From positions 1 to 64,000 of the forward strand of contig JAEZCD010000027.1 of NCBI GenBank assembly GCA_023430145.1: a stretch of DNA of 64,000 nt, read 5' to 3'. The notes under the pieces are model-generated. The model worked only from the letters and a program-made list of their open reading frames with translations, ran no database searches and was not told where the DNA came from. A program made the position numbers and the translations under genes. Shown one piece after another: positions 16,812-25,877 of the stretch; position 1 is the stretch's first letter, and the number at the start of each line of letters is the position of its first letter. This DNA comes from Pseudomonadota bacterium. GTDB lineage: Bacteria > Pseudomonadota > Alphaproteobacteria > Rhizobiales > Methylopilaceae.

Positions 16812-17368
16812 TCAAACTTTTGGGTCGAGTTTGACAATCGAAATCGCCCTTCGTTCTCGCGCTCCGGTCTGTCGGTCGATCGCCTGACGCGCCAGTTCGG
16901 CCTGCTCAGCGGCGCGCGTATACCGCTCGATCTCGGATAGGGTCTTGTGACCCGTCACGGCCGCGATCTGCTTGGAGGTGGCACCTGCTTCCGCGAGGCG
17001 GCGGGCCGCAGCCTTTCGCAGGCCGTGAGCCTTGCAGCGCGGCGGAAGGCCGGCCGCGGCGATCGCGTTGGAGGCCATGTTTCCGAAGCCTTTCACCGAG
17101 AACGGCCGGCCGACAGCCGTCTAAAGGATCGCCACGGTCGCTCGAGACGCCCGGCTGAGTTCCGCCTGAAGGTCGGGATGGAGGGGGATGACCAGCTTCT
17201 CGCCCGTCTTCTGCTGCGACACGCGGATAGTGTCGCCGGCAACATCCGTCCAAACCACCCGATGCACGTCGCTTCCGCGCTGCCCGGTATAGAGCAGCAA
17301 GGCGAAGGCGAGCCGCTGCTTGGTTCCGGACGGCCAGCGCGCTTCGAACGCGGTGATCTCCTGCCGGC
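16812..17368 (-). pseudogene. Tyrosine recombinase (integrase) remnant
   Basis: The catalytic C-terminal half of an integrase can be read continuously: LAFALLLYTGQRGSDV (with the first catalytic Arg), then KTGEKLVIPLHPDL, an in-frame TAG at 17121-17123, then HGLRKAAARRLAEAG and GHKTLSEIERYT. The TAG stands where related enzymes have Gln, so it is a CAG-to-TAG change. The N-terminal half is absent: at about 17363-17371 the frame runs into an IS66-type fragment. It lies beside the tRNA-Arg gene that was presumably its target. Truncation and the amber codon both argue that it is dead. Confidence 0.85.
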
Positions 17369-17497
17369 GGCCCGCGACACTTCCGAGACCGTCACGCCAG
17401 GCTCGAACGTCGCTGCAACCAGCCCCTCCTTCTCCGCCCGCGACCAGCGCCGCCGCCGCTGCACCGACGTGATCACCTCAACTCGCGACATCGTCAT
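17366..17497 (-). mobile_element. IS66-family TnpA fragment (N-terminal end)
   Basis: From an ATG at 17497 the frame gives MTMSRVEVITSVQRRRRWSR and continues EVSRAAG, the typical start of the IS66 accessory protein with its helix-turn-helix. It stops after about 44 residues where the sequence switches to integrase code. No terminal inverted repeat or further IS66 genes are visible. This is the scar of an old insertion or recombination. Confidence 0.75.
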
Positions 17498-17571
17498 AGG
17501 ACTACTCCCGGGATTACCCCCAGGACCTGCGATGTTCGTCCTACTTGCAGCAAGGCTGCCCTCACCGGACG

Positions 17572-17780
17572 GTTACGAAGAGCAGGTTTACGGAGACGCA
17601 GATCATCGGCGTGCTGCGCGAGCAGGAGACCCGGAGCCCGACGGCGGAGGTGTGCGGCTGCACGGGATCAGCGAGCAGACCTTCCATCGGTGGAAGGCCA
17701 AGTATGGCGGCATGGGCGTGTCGGAGGCCCAGAAGCTGAGGACGCTGGAGGACGAGAACCTGGCGCCGGCGCTGGTTCTC
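17572..17780 (+). mobile_element. IS3-family OrfA fragment A (frameshifted)
   Basis: The frame starts KSRFTETQIIGVLREQE, the N-terminus of IS3-group transposase OrfA. Near 17650-17656 it shifts to another frame that continues LHGISEQTFHRWKAKYGGMG and ends LRTLEDEN. Right after the DEN codons (GACGAGAAC) similarity stops, at the junction with an oppositely oriented OrfA fragment. Both the frameshift and the truncation make it inactive. Confidence 0.75.
17754..17780. repeat. Near-perfect 27-bp palindrome at the junction of two IS fragments
   Basis: GAGAACC (17754-17760) is mirrored by GGTTCTC (17774-17780) around a GCGCCGGCGC core, giving a nearly symmetrical 27-bp stretch. It lies exactly where two OrfA fragments of opposite direction meet after equivalent codons. 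Confidence 0.7.
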
Positions 17781-17993
17781 ACGACGCAGCCGGGTCAGTT
17801 CCTGGAGCTCTGCGCTCGTCGGACAGTCCGTCCGCTTGCTGGCATCGCGCTCGGCCTGCTTGACCCAGTTGGCGATCGATTGCGCCGTCGGCTCGAACTC
17901 GCGCGACAGCTCTTCAGGAGTTCATCCGGATCGGACCAACTCGACCAATTGCCGCCGGAACTCCGGCGGATAAGGTGGGCGACTCTTCGGCAT
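17755..17993 (-). mobile_element. IS3-family OrfA fragment B (in-frame stop)
   Basis: Starting at the ATG at 17993 the minus strand reads MPKSRPPYPPEFRRQ, LVELVRSG, then TGA (17922-17924). It continues EELSREFEPTAQSIANWVKQ and ends LRRENQR. This is the OrfA of another IS3 subgroup with a nonsense change early on. It runs head-to-head into fragment A at a GAGAACC/GGTTCTC junction. No OrfB and no inverted repeats are present. Confidence 0.75.
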
Positions 17994-18148
17994 GAACGAC
18001 ACCTCCATTCCAAGGGAAAAGGTGTCCACCGAACCGGGTCAACGCCACGCCTTCTTCAAAAACTGGCATCGATCTCCTCATGCTCCGCAAGCCATCCACT
18101 CCCAAATGGTTCCCTGAGGACGCTTGAGGCTGTTTTCTGAGCGACGGT

Positions 18149-19066
<918 letters not shown>

Positions 19067-19226
19067 CTGGTTCAATCCCTCAGGTGTTCTTCTGCCAGCG
19101 CCGCGTGCCGGCCGGCGGTTTGCCGATCTGCCGGCGGCCGAGCCGCGTATTGCCGGGCCCGCGGAACCAGCCTGACGGTCGCGCCGAAGCTCGCGGTTCA
19201 GCCTCGCGACGATGGCGGATGCAAGG

Positions 19227-20342
19227 TCAAAGAGCAGATTGGAGGATGTCGATATAGTCCTTCTTCGTGGCCGGCTTGATGCATATGTCGTGGTACGGGG
19301 ACACCACTGCACTCGCCGCGATCTCGTCGAAGGAGTCTTGCCGCACGCCGAGTTCGCTCCACGTCTTCGGGAGATCGCAGCGGGCGAAGAACCCCTCGAC
19401 CGCGTCGGCCAGATCCGCCTCGGCGGGCAGGCCGATCGCGGCCAGCATCGCTCCGCGCTTGTGGTCGAGAAAGCTCCCGTACCACCGGATCACCTTAGGG
19501 AGCAGGACGGCAATCGCCGCTCCGTGCTGGAGGTGAAACCTGTCGAGCGGAATTGCCAGGGAATGCGCCGCGCCGAGTCCCTTTGGCATCACCATCCCTC
19601 CCTCGATCGACCCCATCATCATTTCCCATCGGGCGAGGCGGTTGGTCGGCTCTCTTACGGCCGGTTCCATGTGCTGCCAGATGCGGGCCATGCCATCGAG
19701 GGCGACGGCTGCCATCGGCGGATTCACGCGCGAGGAGATGTATCCCTCAATGCAGTGGCTCAGGGCATCGGCGGAGCTCACGGCGGTCAGCTGCGATGGC
19801 GCCGAGATCGTCAGTTCCGGATCGCAGAGCGCGATCGACGGGAAAAGCCTAGGATTGAGAACATTGACCTTGGCGCCGCGCTTGCCGACGCCGACACCCA
19901 GGCCGCGGCTGACTTCGCTTCCGGAGCAGGCGATCGTGGGGATTGCGATCACCGGAGGCAAAGGACGCCGAATCTCCCGCTCGCGCGGACGGCCGTAGTC
20001 TTCGATCCGCCCGCCGTTGGACGCCAGCAAGCCGATAGCTTTGGCAGTGTCGATGACCGAGCCGCCGCCGAGCGCGATCACGCTGTCGCACTCGGATCTA
20101 CTGTAGACATCCAGCCCGGCGAGCACGGTACTTTCCATCGGATTTGGCTCGGCCTCGGCGAAAACGACGTGCTCGATGCCGTCGAGCGCCGCAATCGAGC
20201 GCGCCGCGATCCCTTGCCGGACGATGTTTTCATCGGTGACGACCAAGGGGCGTTTGATCTCCAGCGTCCGGCAAAGCGAGCCAAGCGAAAAAAGAATGCC
20301 GAAATCGAAATGGATTTCAGTAGCGTAATGAATGACAGTCAT
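19227..20342 (-). CDS. Iron-containing (group III) alcohol dehydrogenase
   Basis: The 371-residue protein has the NAD(P) motif GGGSVIDTAK (92-101), TIACSGSEVS (136-145) and the metal ligands Asp192 and His196 in DALSHCIEG, with His260 (GAAHSLAIPLD) and His273 (HLQHG). These are the four canonical Fe-binding positions. The family includes 1,3-propanediol, 4-hydroxybutyrate and maleylacetate oxidoreductases; I cannot choose among them. The gene seems intact although both neighbours at the island ends are chimeras. The 160 bp between it and the thiolase chimera contain no convincing gene. Confidence 0.88.
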   Translation of the reverse strand: MTVIHYATEIHFDFGILFSLGSLCRTLEIKRPLVVTDENIVRQGIAARSIAALDGIEHVVFAEAEPNPMESTVLAGLDVYSRSECDSVIALGGGSVIDTAKAIGLLASNGGRIEDYGRPREREIRRPLPPVIAIPTIACSGSEVSRGLGVGVGKRGAKVNVLNPRLFPSIALCDPELTISAPSQLTAVSSADALSHCIEGYISSRVNPPMAAVALDGMARIWQHMEPAVREPTNRLARWEMMMGSIEGGMVMPKGLGAAHSLAIPLDRFHLQHGAAIAVLLPKVIRWYGSFLDHKRGAMLAAIGLPAEADLADAVEGFFARCDLPKTWSELGVRQDSFDEIAASAVVSPYHDICIKPATKKDYIDILQSAL

Positions 20343-20584
20343 GGTCTTCCTTGTGGCGCCCGACCGGATGCCATACGCGATGATCGCCTGTACGATCGCC
20401 CATATCTGCCCTGGCGTTGAGAAGGATTGTCGGACGTGTCCACATAGCGAACGGCGATCGGTCTCTTCTTTGGAATCGCCGGCGAATGGGTCAGGACGGA
20501 CGCGTCGGTCAACGATCCGATTAAGCCGATGGCCGGAATTCGGGGGGGCGCGTCATGACCGCCCCGGATCGGCCTGCGCAGACG

Positions 20585-21298
20585 CTACGAGCGGCCGGGG
20601 AACAGAATGTCCAAATCCGCGGATTCGGCCGCGTCGCGCATCGCCATGTCCGCAGGTCGGATTTGTTCATTATGCCGCGCGAGGGCCTTCTTTACCGCAT
20701 CGCGCTCGGAGATCGCCTCGAACCATCGGGACAGCGAAGTGCCGAGCTTCCGGCCGTGTGTTTCGTGTAGCGTGATCCAGGGGTAGGTAGCGATATCTGC
20801 GACCGAATACTCGTCGCCGCCAAGATAGTTGGCGCCGAATAACCTTTCTTCAAGAATATCGTAAAGTCGTGTAACTTGGCCTTGATAGCGCCGTAAGGCA
20901 TAGTCACCCGGTCCTGTGGCATATTTGGCGAAGTGGGTCAGCTGCCCGAACATCGGACCTATGTTGGCGCATTGGACGAACAGCCACTTCAAAGCTTCCA
21001 TCCGCGGCGCCAGTTGCGTCGGCATGATTATCCCAGGCGCCTTTTCCGACAGATAGAGCAGGATAGCACCCGACTCGAACAGCACGATCTCGGTACTCTC
21101 AGACTTGTCGGCAGCACCGTCGCCCGTCTCCACGAGAATGGGAACCTTGGAAAGAGGATTCAGCCTCTTGATCGACGGCTGAAACTGATGCCCCGACCAG
21201 ATATTCACATGCTGCCATGCATAAGGCAGCCGCAGCTCGTTGAGTGCGATCGATATCTTGAGGACGTTGGGACTGGCATTCCCATATAGCGTGATCAA
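20585..21298 (-). CDS. Glutathione S-transferase family protein
   Basis: The 237-residue product has a thioredoxin-like N-terminal domain (MITLYGNASPNVLKISIALN, NPLSKVPILVE with the cis-Pro, LFESGAILLYLSEKAPG) and an all-helical C-terminal domain (GDEYSVADIATYPWI). It resembles the YghU/Ure2p branch of GSTs. It may conjugate or reduce an electrophile made by the neighbouring dehydrogenases. Base composition is clearly less GC-rich than the flanking genes, for example around 20820-20900, consistent with acquisition by transfer. It is divergent from the SDR gene across 234 bp that hold both promoters. Confidence 0.9.
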   Translation of the reverse strand: MITLYGNASPNVLKISIALNELRLPYAWQHVNIWSGHQFQPSIKRLNPLSKVPILVETGDGAADKSESTEIVLFESGAILLYLSEKAPGIIMPTQLAPRMEALKWLFVQCANIGPMFGQLTHFAKYATGPGDYALRRYQGQVTRLYDILEERLFGANYLGGDEYSVADIATYPWITLHETHGRKLGTSLSRWFEAISERDAVKKALARHNEQIRPADMAMRDAAESADLDILFPGRS

Positions 21299-21532
21299 CT
21301 ATCGCACTCCTTCCATGCCAGGCGGCGGCCGTTGCAGAAGCGGGTGAGGATGGAATCGCTCGAGCCGCCGACGGACCAACGACCTTGCCGCAGCATGTTG
21401 TCTTCATTCCACAAGCGAGTTGCCGTCTCACAGGAAAAAGCCGCGACGTTCGCCACGTGAACGGATCGCGCTGCAGTTTTGACGATACGACGGGTTCCGC
21501 TACCCATACGTCGGATGTAGGAAGGAACGAGC

Positions 21533-22309
21533 ATGAGTAGACTGTCGGGCAAGGTCGCATTGATTTCGGGAGGCGCCGGCGCGATGGGCAGCGCCATCGC
21601 GCGGCGGTTCGCCGAAACTGGCGCCAGCGTGGTTGTCGCGGACCTCAAACTGTCGGACGCCGAGGACGTGGTCCGTCGCCTGCCCCTGGCCGGCGGCAGC
21701 GCCAAGGCCGCCATGCTCGACGTGACCGACGAGGAGAGCTGGGACGCGGCGCTCGAAGCGGTGCGGAGCTTGGGGCCGCTCGATACGCTGGTCAACAACG
21801 CAGGTGTGGTGTCGCCGGAAAACCAGGATTTCTGGGAGATCGACCTGAAGGAATGGAGGCGGGTGATGGCGGTCAATTTGGACGGCGCCTTCCTCGGCAC
21901 GCGCGCCGCGATCCGGGCCATGCGCGACCGCGGCACCGGGTCGATCGTCAACATCGCGTCCATCGCGGCCTTTTTCGGCACTACGAAAGCCGCGGCCTAC
22001 AGCACCAGCAAGGGCGGCGTGCGGGCGATGACGCTGCAGGCGGCGATGAGCTGCGCCAGCGCCGGCTACAAGATTCGCGTGAACTCCATTCATCCCGGCC
22101 CGGTATGGACCCCGCTGATCTCCGACAAGGCGGCGAGATACGGGGGCGGCGCCGAAATGGCGCGACAGTCGCTTACGGACGCCAACCCGCTGAAGGAACT
22201 CGTCGAGCCGGACGACGTGGCCTGGGCAGCGGTCTACCTGGCGTCCGACGAATCCAGACGCGTCACCGGCTCGGATCTCGTCGTCGACGCCGGCCGCTTG
22301 CTGGTATAG
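21533..22309 (+). CDS. Short-chain dehydrogenase/reductase (SDR)
   Basis: The 258-residue classical SDR has a glycine-rich cofactor loop (SGGAGAMGSAIA, 12-23), NNAG (88-91) and the catalytic Ser143, Tyr156 and Lys160 (YSTSK). Asp37 after the second strand (VVVADLK) favours NAD(H). PGPVWTPL after the active site is typical. Substrate unknown; the context (Fe-ADH, GST, remains of thiolase and aldehyde dehydrogenase genes) suggests a formerly larger catabolic operon for a cyclic or aromatic compound. AGGAAGGA lies six bases before the ATG. Confidence 0.92.
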   Translation: MSRLSGKVALISGGAGAMGSAIARRFAETGASVVVADLKLSDAEDVVRRLPLAGGSAKAAMLDVTDEESWDAALEAVRSLGPLDTLVNNAGVVSPENQDFWEIDLKEWRRVMAVNLDGAFLGTRAAIRAMRDRGTGSIVNIASIAAFFGTTKAAAYSTSKGGVRAMTLQAAMSCASAGYKIRVNSIHPGPVWTPLISDKAARYGGGAEMARQSLTDANPLKELVEPDDVAWAAVYLASDESRRVTGSDLVVDAGRLLV

Positions 22310-22356
22310 TGCGCAGGAAAGCAGCCGCCAGGAGACAAGATTCCCCTGGAGTGTGC

Positions 22357-22824
22357 ATGGACAACACTCATAAAGAAGTCCGTTCGCTCACGAGGGGCCT
22401 AAGCATCTTGGTCATGCTGAACCGCTTCGGCTCCAGCACGCCCACCGAAATAGCGACCCGGACGAAGTTGAACCGCACCACCGTCTACCGGCTGCTCGAC
22501 ACGTTGATACGGCTCGGCTTCGTATCGAGAAACATGTCCGATGAGCGGTTCGAACTGATACGGTCGGAGCTGATCGCGCGTGACGAGGAGGAGAGGAACT
22601 TCGAGGTACTTTTCAGCCTGTCACGAGACATTGCCCGCCGTCCGCAGGATGCCGGTCGCCGGATCGATCGTCCGCTTCTCACGCAGGCGCTCGAAAGAAT
22701 CGGAGGGGAGCCGAAGCTCACCTTCGTGTGCGGATCCAACCCCTTCGTGGAGGGGGTCACATTGCTCCTCCTCGATCTCCACCTGCCGCCGGAGACGATC
22801 CGCACCGAACGATTCGGCGGCTAG
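22357..22824 (+). pseudogene. In-frame chimera: IclR DNA-binding domain joined to flavin/ferredoxin reductase C-terminus
   Basis: Residues 1 to about 66 are an IclR winged helix (VRSLTRGLSILVML, TPTEIATRTKLNRTTVYRLL, IRLGFVSRN). From about residue 67 the protein becomes the C-terminal NAD-binding part of an FNR-type oxidoreductase (RSELIARDEEERNFEVLF, LTFVCGSNPFVEGV, PPETIRTERFGG). There is no IclR ligand-binding domain and no FAD or full NAD domain. The junction is in frame, as in the thiolase chimera 3.3 kb away. It might still bind DNA, but the reductase part cannot work alone. The gene starts 48 bp after the SDR stop. Confidence 0.8.
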
Positions 22825-22920
22825 GAAGAGCCAACCGGGGAACAGCAGCCTCCGCGGCGAGCAGGGCATCGAGCCGGACTAGCTGTCGGGGAACGCGGCT
22901 CAACGACTTCAACGACTTAG

Positions 22921-22970
22921 GTCAGCTTCCCAAGCTGAATGTCAACGTTCGATCCCGATCGCCCGCTCCA
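22921..22970 (+). pseudogene. 3' half of a tRNA-Gly (CCC) gene
   Basis: The stretch contains an intact anticodon arm TCAGC-TTCCCAA-GCTGA (anticodon CCC). A T-loop and 3' end follow, TTCGATCCCGATCGCCCGCT, and then an encoded CCA at 22968-22970. The 5' strand of the T-stem (around 22943-22948) does not pair and no acceptor/D-arm half precedes it. A 3' tRNA fragment next to an integrase gene is the usual trace of integration at a tRNA gene, so I read it as an attachment-site remnant, not a working tRNA. Confidence 0.75.
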
Positions 22971-23010
22971 GCAATTCTCGAAGCTGGTCAGTGTGTTAGC
23001 CGATCCGCTG

Positions 23011-23313
23011 CTAACTCGTGTTCCCCAAGGCGTTCCGCTCGGCGGAACCGACATCTGTGGTCGCCGTTTGGGCCGGTGGATCGAAGTCCGATTGCGCCGG
23101 CACCAATTCGTCGGCCCATCGTTGGAGGGCACGTTCTTTCTCCGGCAGGTAGCTGTAATGCCGATAGGTGGCGGCTATCCCCTTCAGCGTGTGGCCGAGG
23201 CAGACCTCGATTATGTGAGGTTCGATTCCAATGCGCACCATGTGCGTCGCCATTCAGCGACGGAGATCGAGCGCCGGTCTCTTGGTGCCGGAGAAGCCGC
23301 CCGGCGCGCGGCT
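23011..23313 (-). pseudogene. Second integrase remnant (C-terminal end)
   Basis: The minus strand reads KRPALDLRR, an in-frame TGA, then MATHMVRIGIEPHIIEVCLG and a segment ending in YRHYSYLPEKERALQRWAD. This is the end of a prophage/island tyrosine integrase (the HxxR-like block, the GHT block, and the catalytic Tyr in YRHYSY). The opal codon falls where relatives have Thr. Upstream the frame runs into the direct repeat at 23314, so the gene is truncated as well. It lies 41 bp from the tRNA-Gly fragment, its probable target site. Confidence 0.75.
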
Positions 23314-23406
23314 GCGCCCTTTCCGGTTTGACTTCGGGCGGAAAGGCTTAGGAGCATCAATGAGCGGCTACGAGCGATTCTGTCGCCGAAATTGTCAAAC
23401 GCCTTG
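23314..23406 (+). repeat. Direct repeat R1 (about 90 bp)
   Basis: This copy matches 29443-29537 at about four positions in five. The best-kept part is GGAGCATCAATGAGCGG at 23351-23367, with CCGGTTTGACT, GCGATTC and AATTG on either side. The pair brackets the sulfatase/ABC/LacI segment. The minus-strand reading RSLMLLS and RSQTGKG is shared in part by the other copy, so the repeat could be a fragment of a former gene. Confidence 0.75.
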
Positions 23407-23584
23407 ATCTTAAAGAGAAATGGGCGTCCCCTAGGGACTACCATCTCTTGAGGCCCTACCCTCCCCCTCCATAGGGCAGAAGATCCGAAATTCCTTTCCT
23501 AGGCGCGTTGACGGAAACAAGTCGAGAGCGACGGCAGGCCCAGTTTTCGTGGTCTTGACGGGCGCGGATCCTCCGTCGAGATCC

Positions 23585-25012
23585 CTACCATCCTTCGGAT
23601 CCTACGACGAACGGATCGCCGGTTCTGATCTGCCACTCGTCGAGGGCTCGGGCGAGCTCGCGGCGGACGGGTTGGAGATTCTCTCGGAAGACGAGGTTCA
23701 CCCGCTCTAGCGGGTCGTCGCGGAGGTCGAACAGCTGCTCCAGTTCCGACCCCTCGCTGGGAAACGGGTAGCCGGGCTTGGCCTCGACCGGGAAGCGCGC
23801 CCGGCTGGTGTAGCGGATCAGCTTGTAGCGCTCGTCGCGCATCATGCGCTGCGAGGCCCGGTAGGCGGCGCCGAACAGGGCGCGGGGCGGCGCTCCCCGC
23901 CCCTCCATCACCGGAAGCAGGCTCGATCCCTCCGACGTCGCCTCGACCGACAGCCCTGCGAGATCCAGCACCGTCGCCCGCGTGTCGGCGTGCCAGGTGA
24001 GACAGGCATGCCTCTCGCCGCGCGGGATACCGGGACCCGCCATGATGAGCGGGATGTGCAGACTGTGCTCGTAGAGATTCTGCTTGCCCATGAGGCCGTG
24101 CTGGCCGAGCGACAGACCGTGATCGGCCGTGTAGATCACCACCGAGTCGTCGAGGAGCCCGAGTTCGGCCGCCGTCTCCAGTATGGACCCGATGGCGGCG
24201 TCGAGGTGGGCGATCATGCCGTGATAGTCGGCGATGTGGCGCCGCACCGCTTCCGCATCGCGCGGAAACGCCTCCAGCCTTTCGTCGCGGACGAGGACGT
24301 CGCCATTGTCGAAGGGATGGACCGGCAGAAAATTGCCCGGCAGCGGGACGGTCTTCGGATCGACCGCGAAGCTCGCGGGCGGCGTCCGCGGATCATGCGG
24401 GGCGGTGAACGCCACGTAGAGGCAGAACGGCTCGTCCTTGCCTGCCGCGCGCAGGAAGCGCCGCGCGGCGTCGGCGAAGAGGTCGGTCGAGTGCCCCGCC
24501 TTGAAGTATTGCGGGCCGTAGCCGCCGGAAGGGTCGAGGTCGTGCAGCGGCACCCGGTCGTGGTCGCTCATGCCGCCGAAGAAGACCCGCTCGGCCGTCG
24601 CGAACGAGCGCGAGAGCGCCGCCCGGTCATTGTGCCACTTGCCGATGGCGTGCGTGCGGTAGCCGGCCTCCCGCAGCCGCTGCGGGAAGGTCGCGAGCGC
24701 GTCCGGGATGGTGAAGGCGAGGAGCTCCGCCTGGCCGTCGCTGAAGCAGGCCGCCTGGCCGTCCGTGTAGTCGTCGGCGGTCGGATTGCAGGACGAGGCG
24801 AAGATGTTGCGGCCCGTCAGAAGCGTGGCCCGGCTCGGCACGCAGACAGCCGGATGCATGCTGCCCTGGCAATGGTGGCCGTCGAAGACGGTCCCCCGTC
24901 GCGCGAGCGCGTCCAGCGTCGGCGTGCTCACCTCGGGGCAGCCATGGACCCCGACCGACTCGTAGCGGTGATCGTCGGCGATGATGAAGATGATGTTGCG
25001 AGGACGGGTCAT
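23585..25012 (-). CDS. Sulfatase (alkaline-phosphatase superfamily)
   Basis: The 475-residue enzyme has the metal-binding start NIIFIIADDH (Asp13, Asp14) and the formylglycine motif CVPSRATLLTGR with Cys57 as the residue to be converted. It also has HAIGKWH and the second metal block YTADHGLSLGQHG. No signal peptide is present, so it should act in the cytoplasm, like choline-sulfatase-type enzymes. No maturation enzyme is encoded nearby. The ATG at 25012 fits the conserved start better than the GTG at 25024. Co-directional with the sugar-type ABC genes, it may desulfate an imported compound. Confidence 0.9.
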   Translation of the reverse strand: MTRPRNIIFIIADDHRYESVGVHGCPEVSTPTLDALARRGTVFDGHHCQGSMHPAVCVPSRATLLTGRNIFASSCNPTADDYTDGQAACFSDGQAELLAFTIPDALATFPQRLREAGYRTHAIGKWHNDRAALSRSFATAERVFFGGMSDHDRVPLHDLDPSGGYGPQYFKAGHSTDLFADAARRFLRAAGKDEPFCLYVAFTAPHDPRTPPASFAVDPKTVPLPGNFLPVHPFDNGDVLVRDERLEAFPRDAEAVRRHIADYHGMIAHLDAAIGSILETAAELGLLDDSVVIYTADHGLSLGQHGLMGKQNLYEHSLHIPLIMAGPGIPRGERHACLTWHADTRATVLDLAGLSVEATSEGSSLLPVMEGRGAPPRALFGAAYRASQRMMRDERYKLIRYTSRARFPVEAKPGYPFPSEGSELEQLFDLRDDPLERVNLVFRENLQPVRRELARALDEWQIRTGDPFVVGSEGW

Positions 25013-25025
25013 CGGTCCGAGCACC

Positions 25026-25877
25026 CTACTTGACGGCTCCGGCCGTGAGGCCGCTGCTGAGCCGCGATTGCAGCGGAAGAAACAGGATCAGCGTCGGCAG
25101 CGTGGCGATCGCGGAAGCGGCCATCACCGCGCCCCAGTCGACTCGGTCGTCACCGAAAAACTGGTAGAGGCCGAGCGGCAGCGTCTTCATCTCGGTCTCG
25201 GTCAGGAACGCGAGCGCGAAGAGATACTCGGTCCACGAGACGAGGAACGCGTAGGTCGCCGTCGCGACGATGCCCGGCATCATGATCGGCACGATGATGC
25301 GCCAGACGATCTGCAGCCGCGAGGCGCCGTCGATCGTCGCCGCCTCATCGAGGCTCCGCGGGATCGTCGCGAGATAGCCCGTCAGCATGTAGACCGAGAA
25401 CGGAATGCCGATCGTCATGTAGCAGAAGATCATTCCCGCATAGCCATTAGTCAGGCCGGTGCGGGCGAAGACGATGAAGAGAGGATTGACGAGGACGATC
25501 CAGGGAAAGATCTGGCCGAAGAGCACGGTGGCGAAGAGCGTGCGCTTGAAGCGGAAGTCAAACCTGGAGAAGACGTAGGCGGCGAGAATGGCGACGGCCG
25601 TCGACAGCGCGGTCGCGGTGACGCAGATGATCAGGCTGTTGACGATGAATCGCCCGAAGCCGGACTCGAAAATCCGCCGGTAGTTGTCGAGCGTGAACCC
25701 GGAATAGCCGAGGACGCCGCCGCTCGGCTGCACCGAGCCGAAGAGGACGACGATGGCCGGGTAGATCATCGTGAACAGCACGACGATCGTGCCGAGCAGG
25801 ATCAGCACGATCTCGACTGGGCTCGGGTCGCGCCAGAACCGACGCCCGGCCGGTCCGCGGTGTGCACCGGCCGACAT
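25026..25877 (-). CDS. Sugar-type ABC transporter permease (MalG-like)
   Basis: The 283-residue membrane protein has six predicted helices and the EAA loop SLDEAATIDGASRLQIVWRI that docks the ATPase. It belongs to the carbohydrate-uptake (CUT1) family and would pair with the permease encoded immediately upstream; TGATG overlap links the two. A long open frame through the upstream gene in this reading frame is not real. No ATPase gene belongs to this operon, so it must borrow one. Confidence 0.92.
   Translation of the reverse strand: MSAGAHRGPAGRRFWRDPSPVEIVLILLGTIVVLFTMIYPAIVVLFGSVQPSGGVLGYSGFTLDNYRRIFESGFGRFIVNSLIICVTATALSTAVAILAAYVFSRFDFRFKRTLFATVLFGQIFPWIVLVNPLFIVFARTGLTNGYAGMIFCYMTIGIPFSVYMLTGYLATIPRSLDEAATIDGASRLQIVWRIIVPIMMPGIVATATYAFLVSWTEYLFALAFLTETEMKTLPLGLYQFFGDDRVDWGAVMAASAIATLPTLILFLPLQSRLSSGLTAGAVK

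Noticed and set aside
19067..19226. Possible gene fragment upstream of the thiolase chimera
   Set aside because: The frame gives an Arg-rich stretch with no family I recognise; it may be the tail of a lost gene but cannot be supported.
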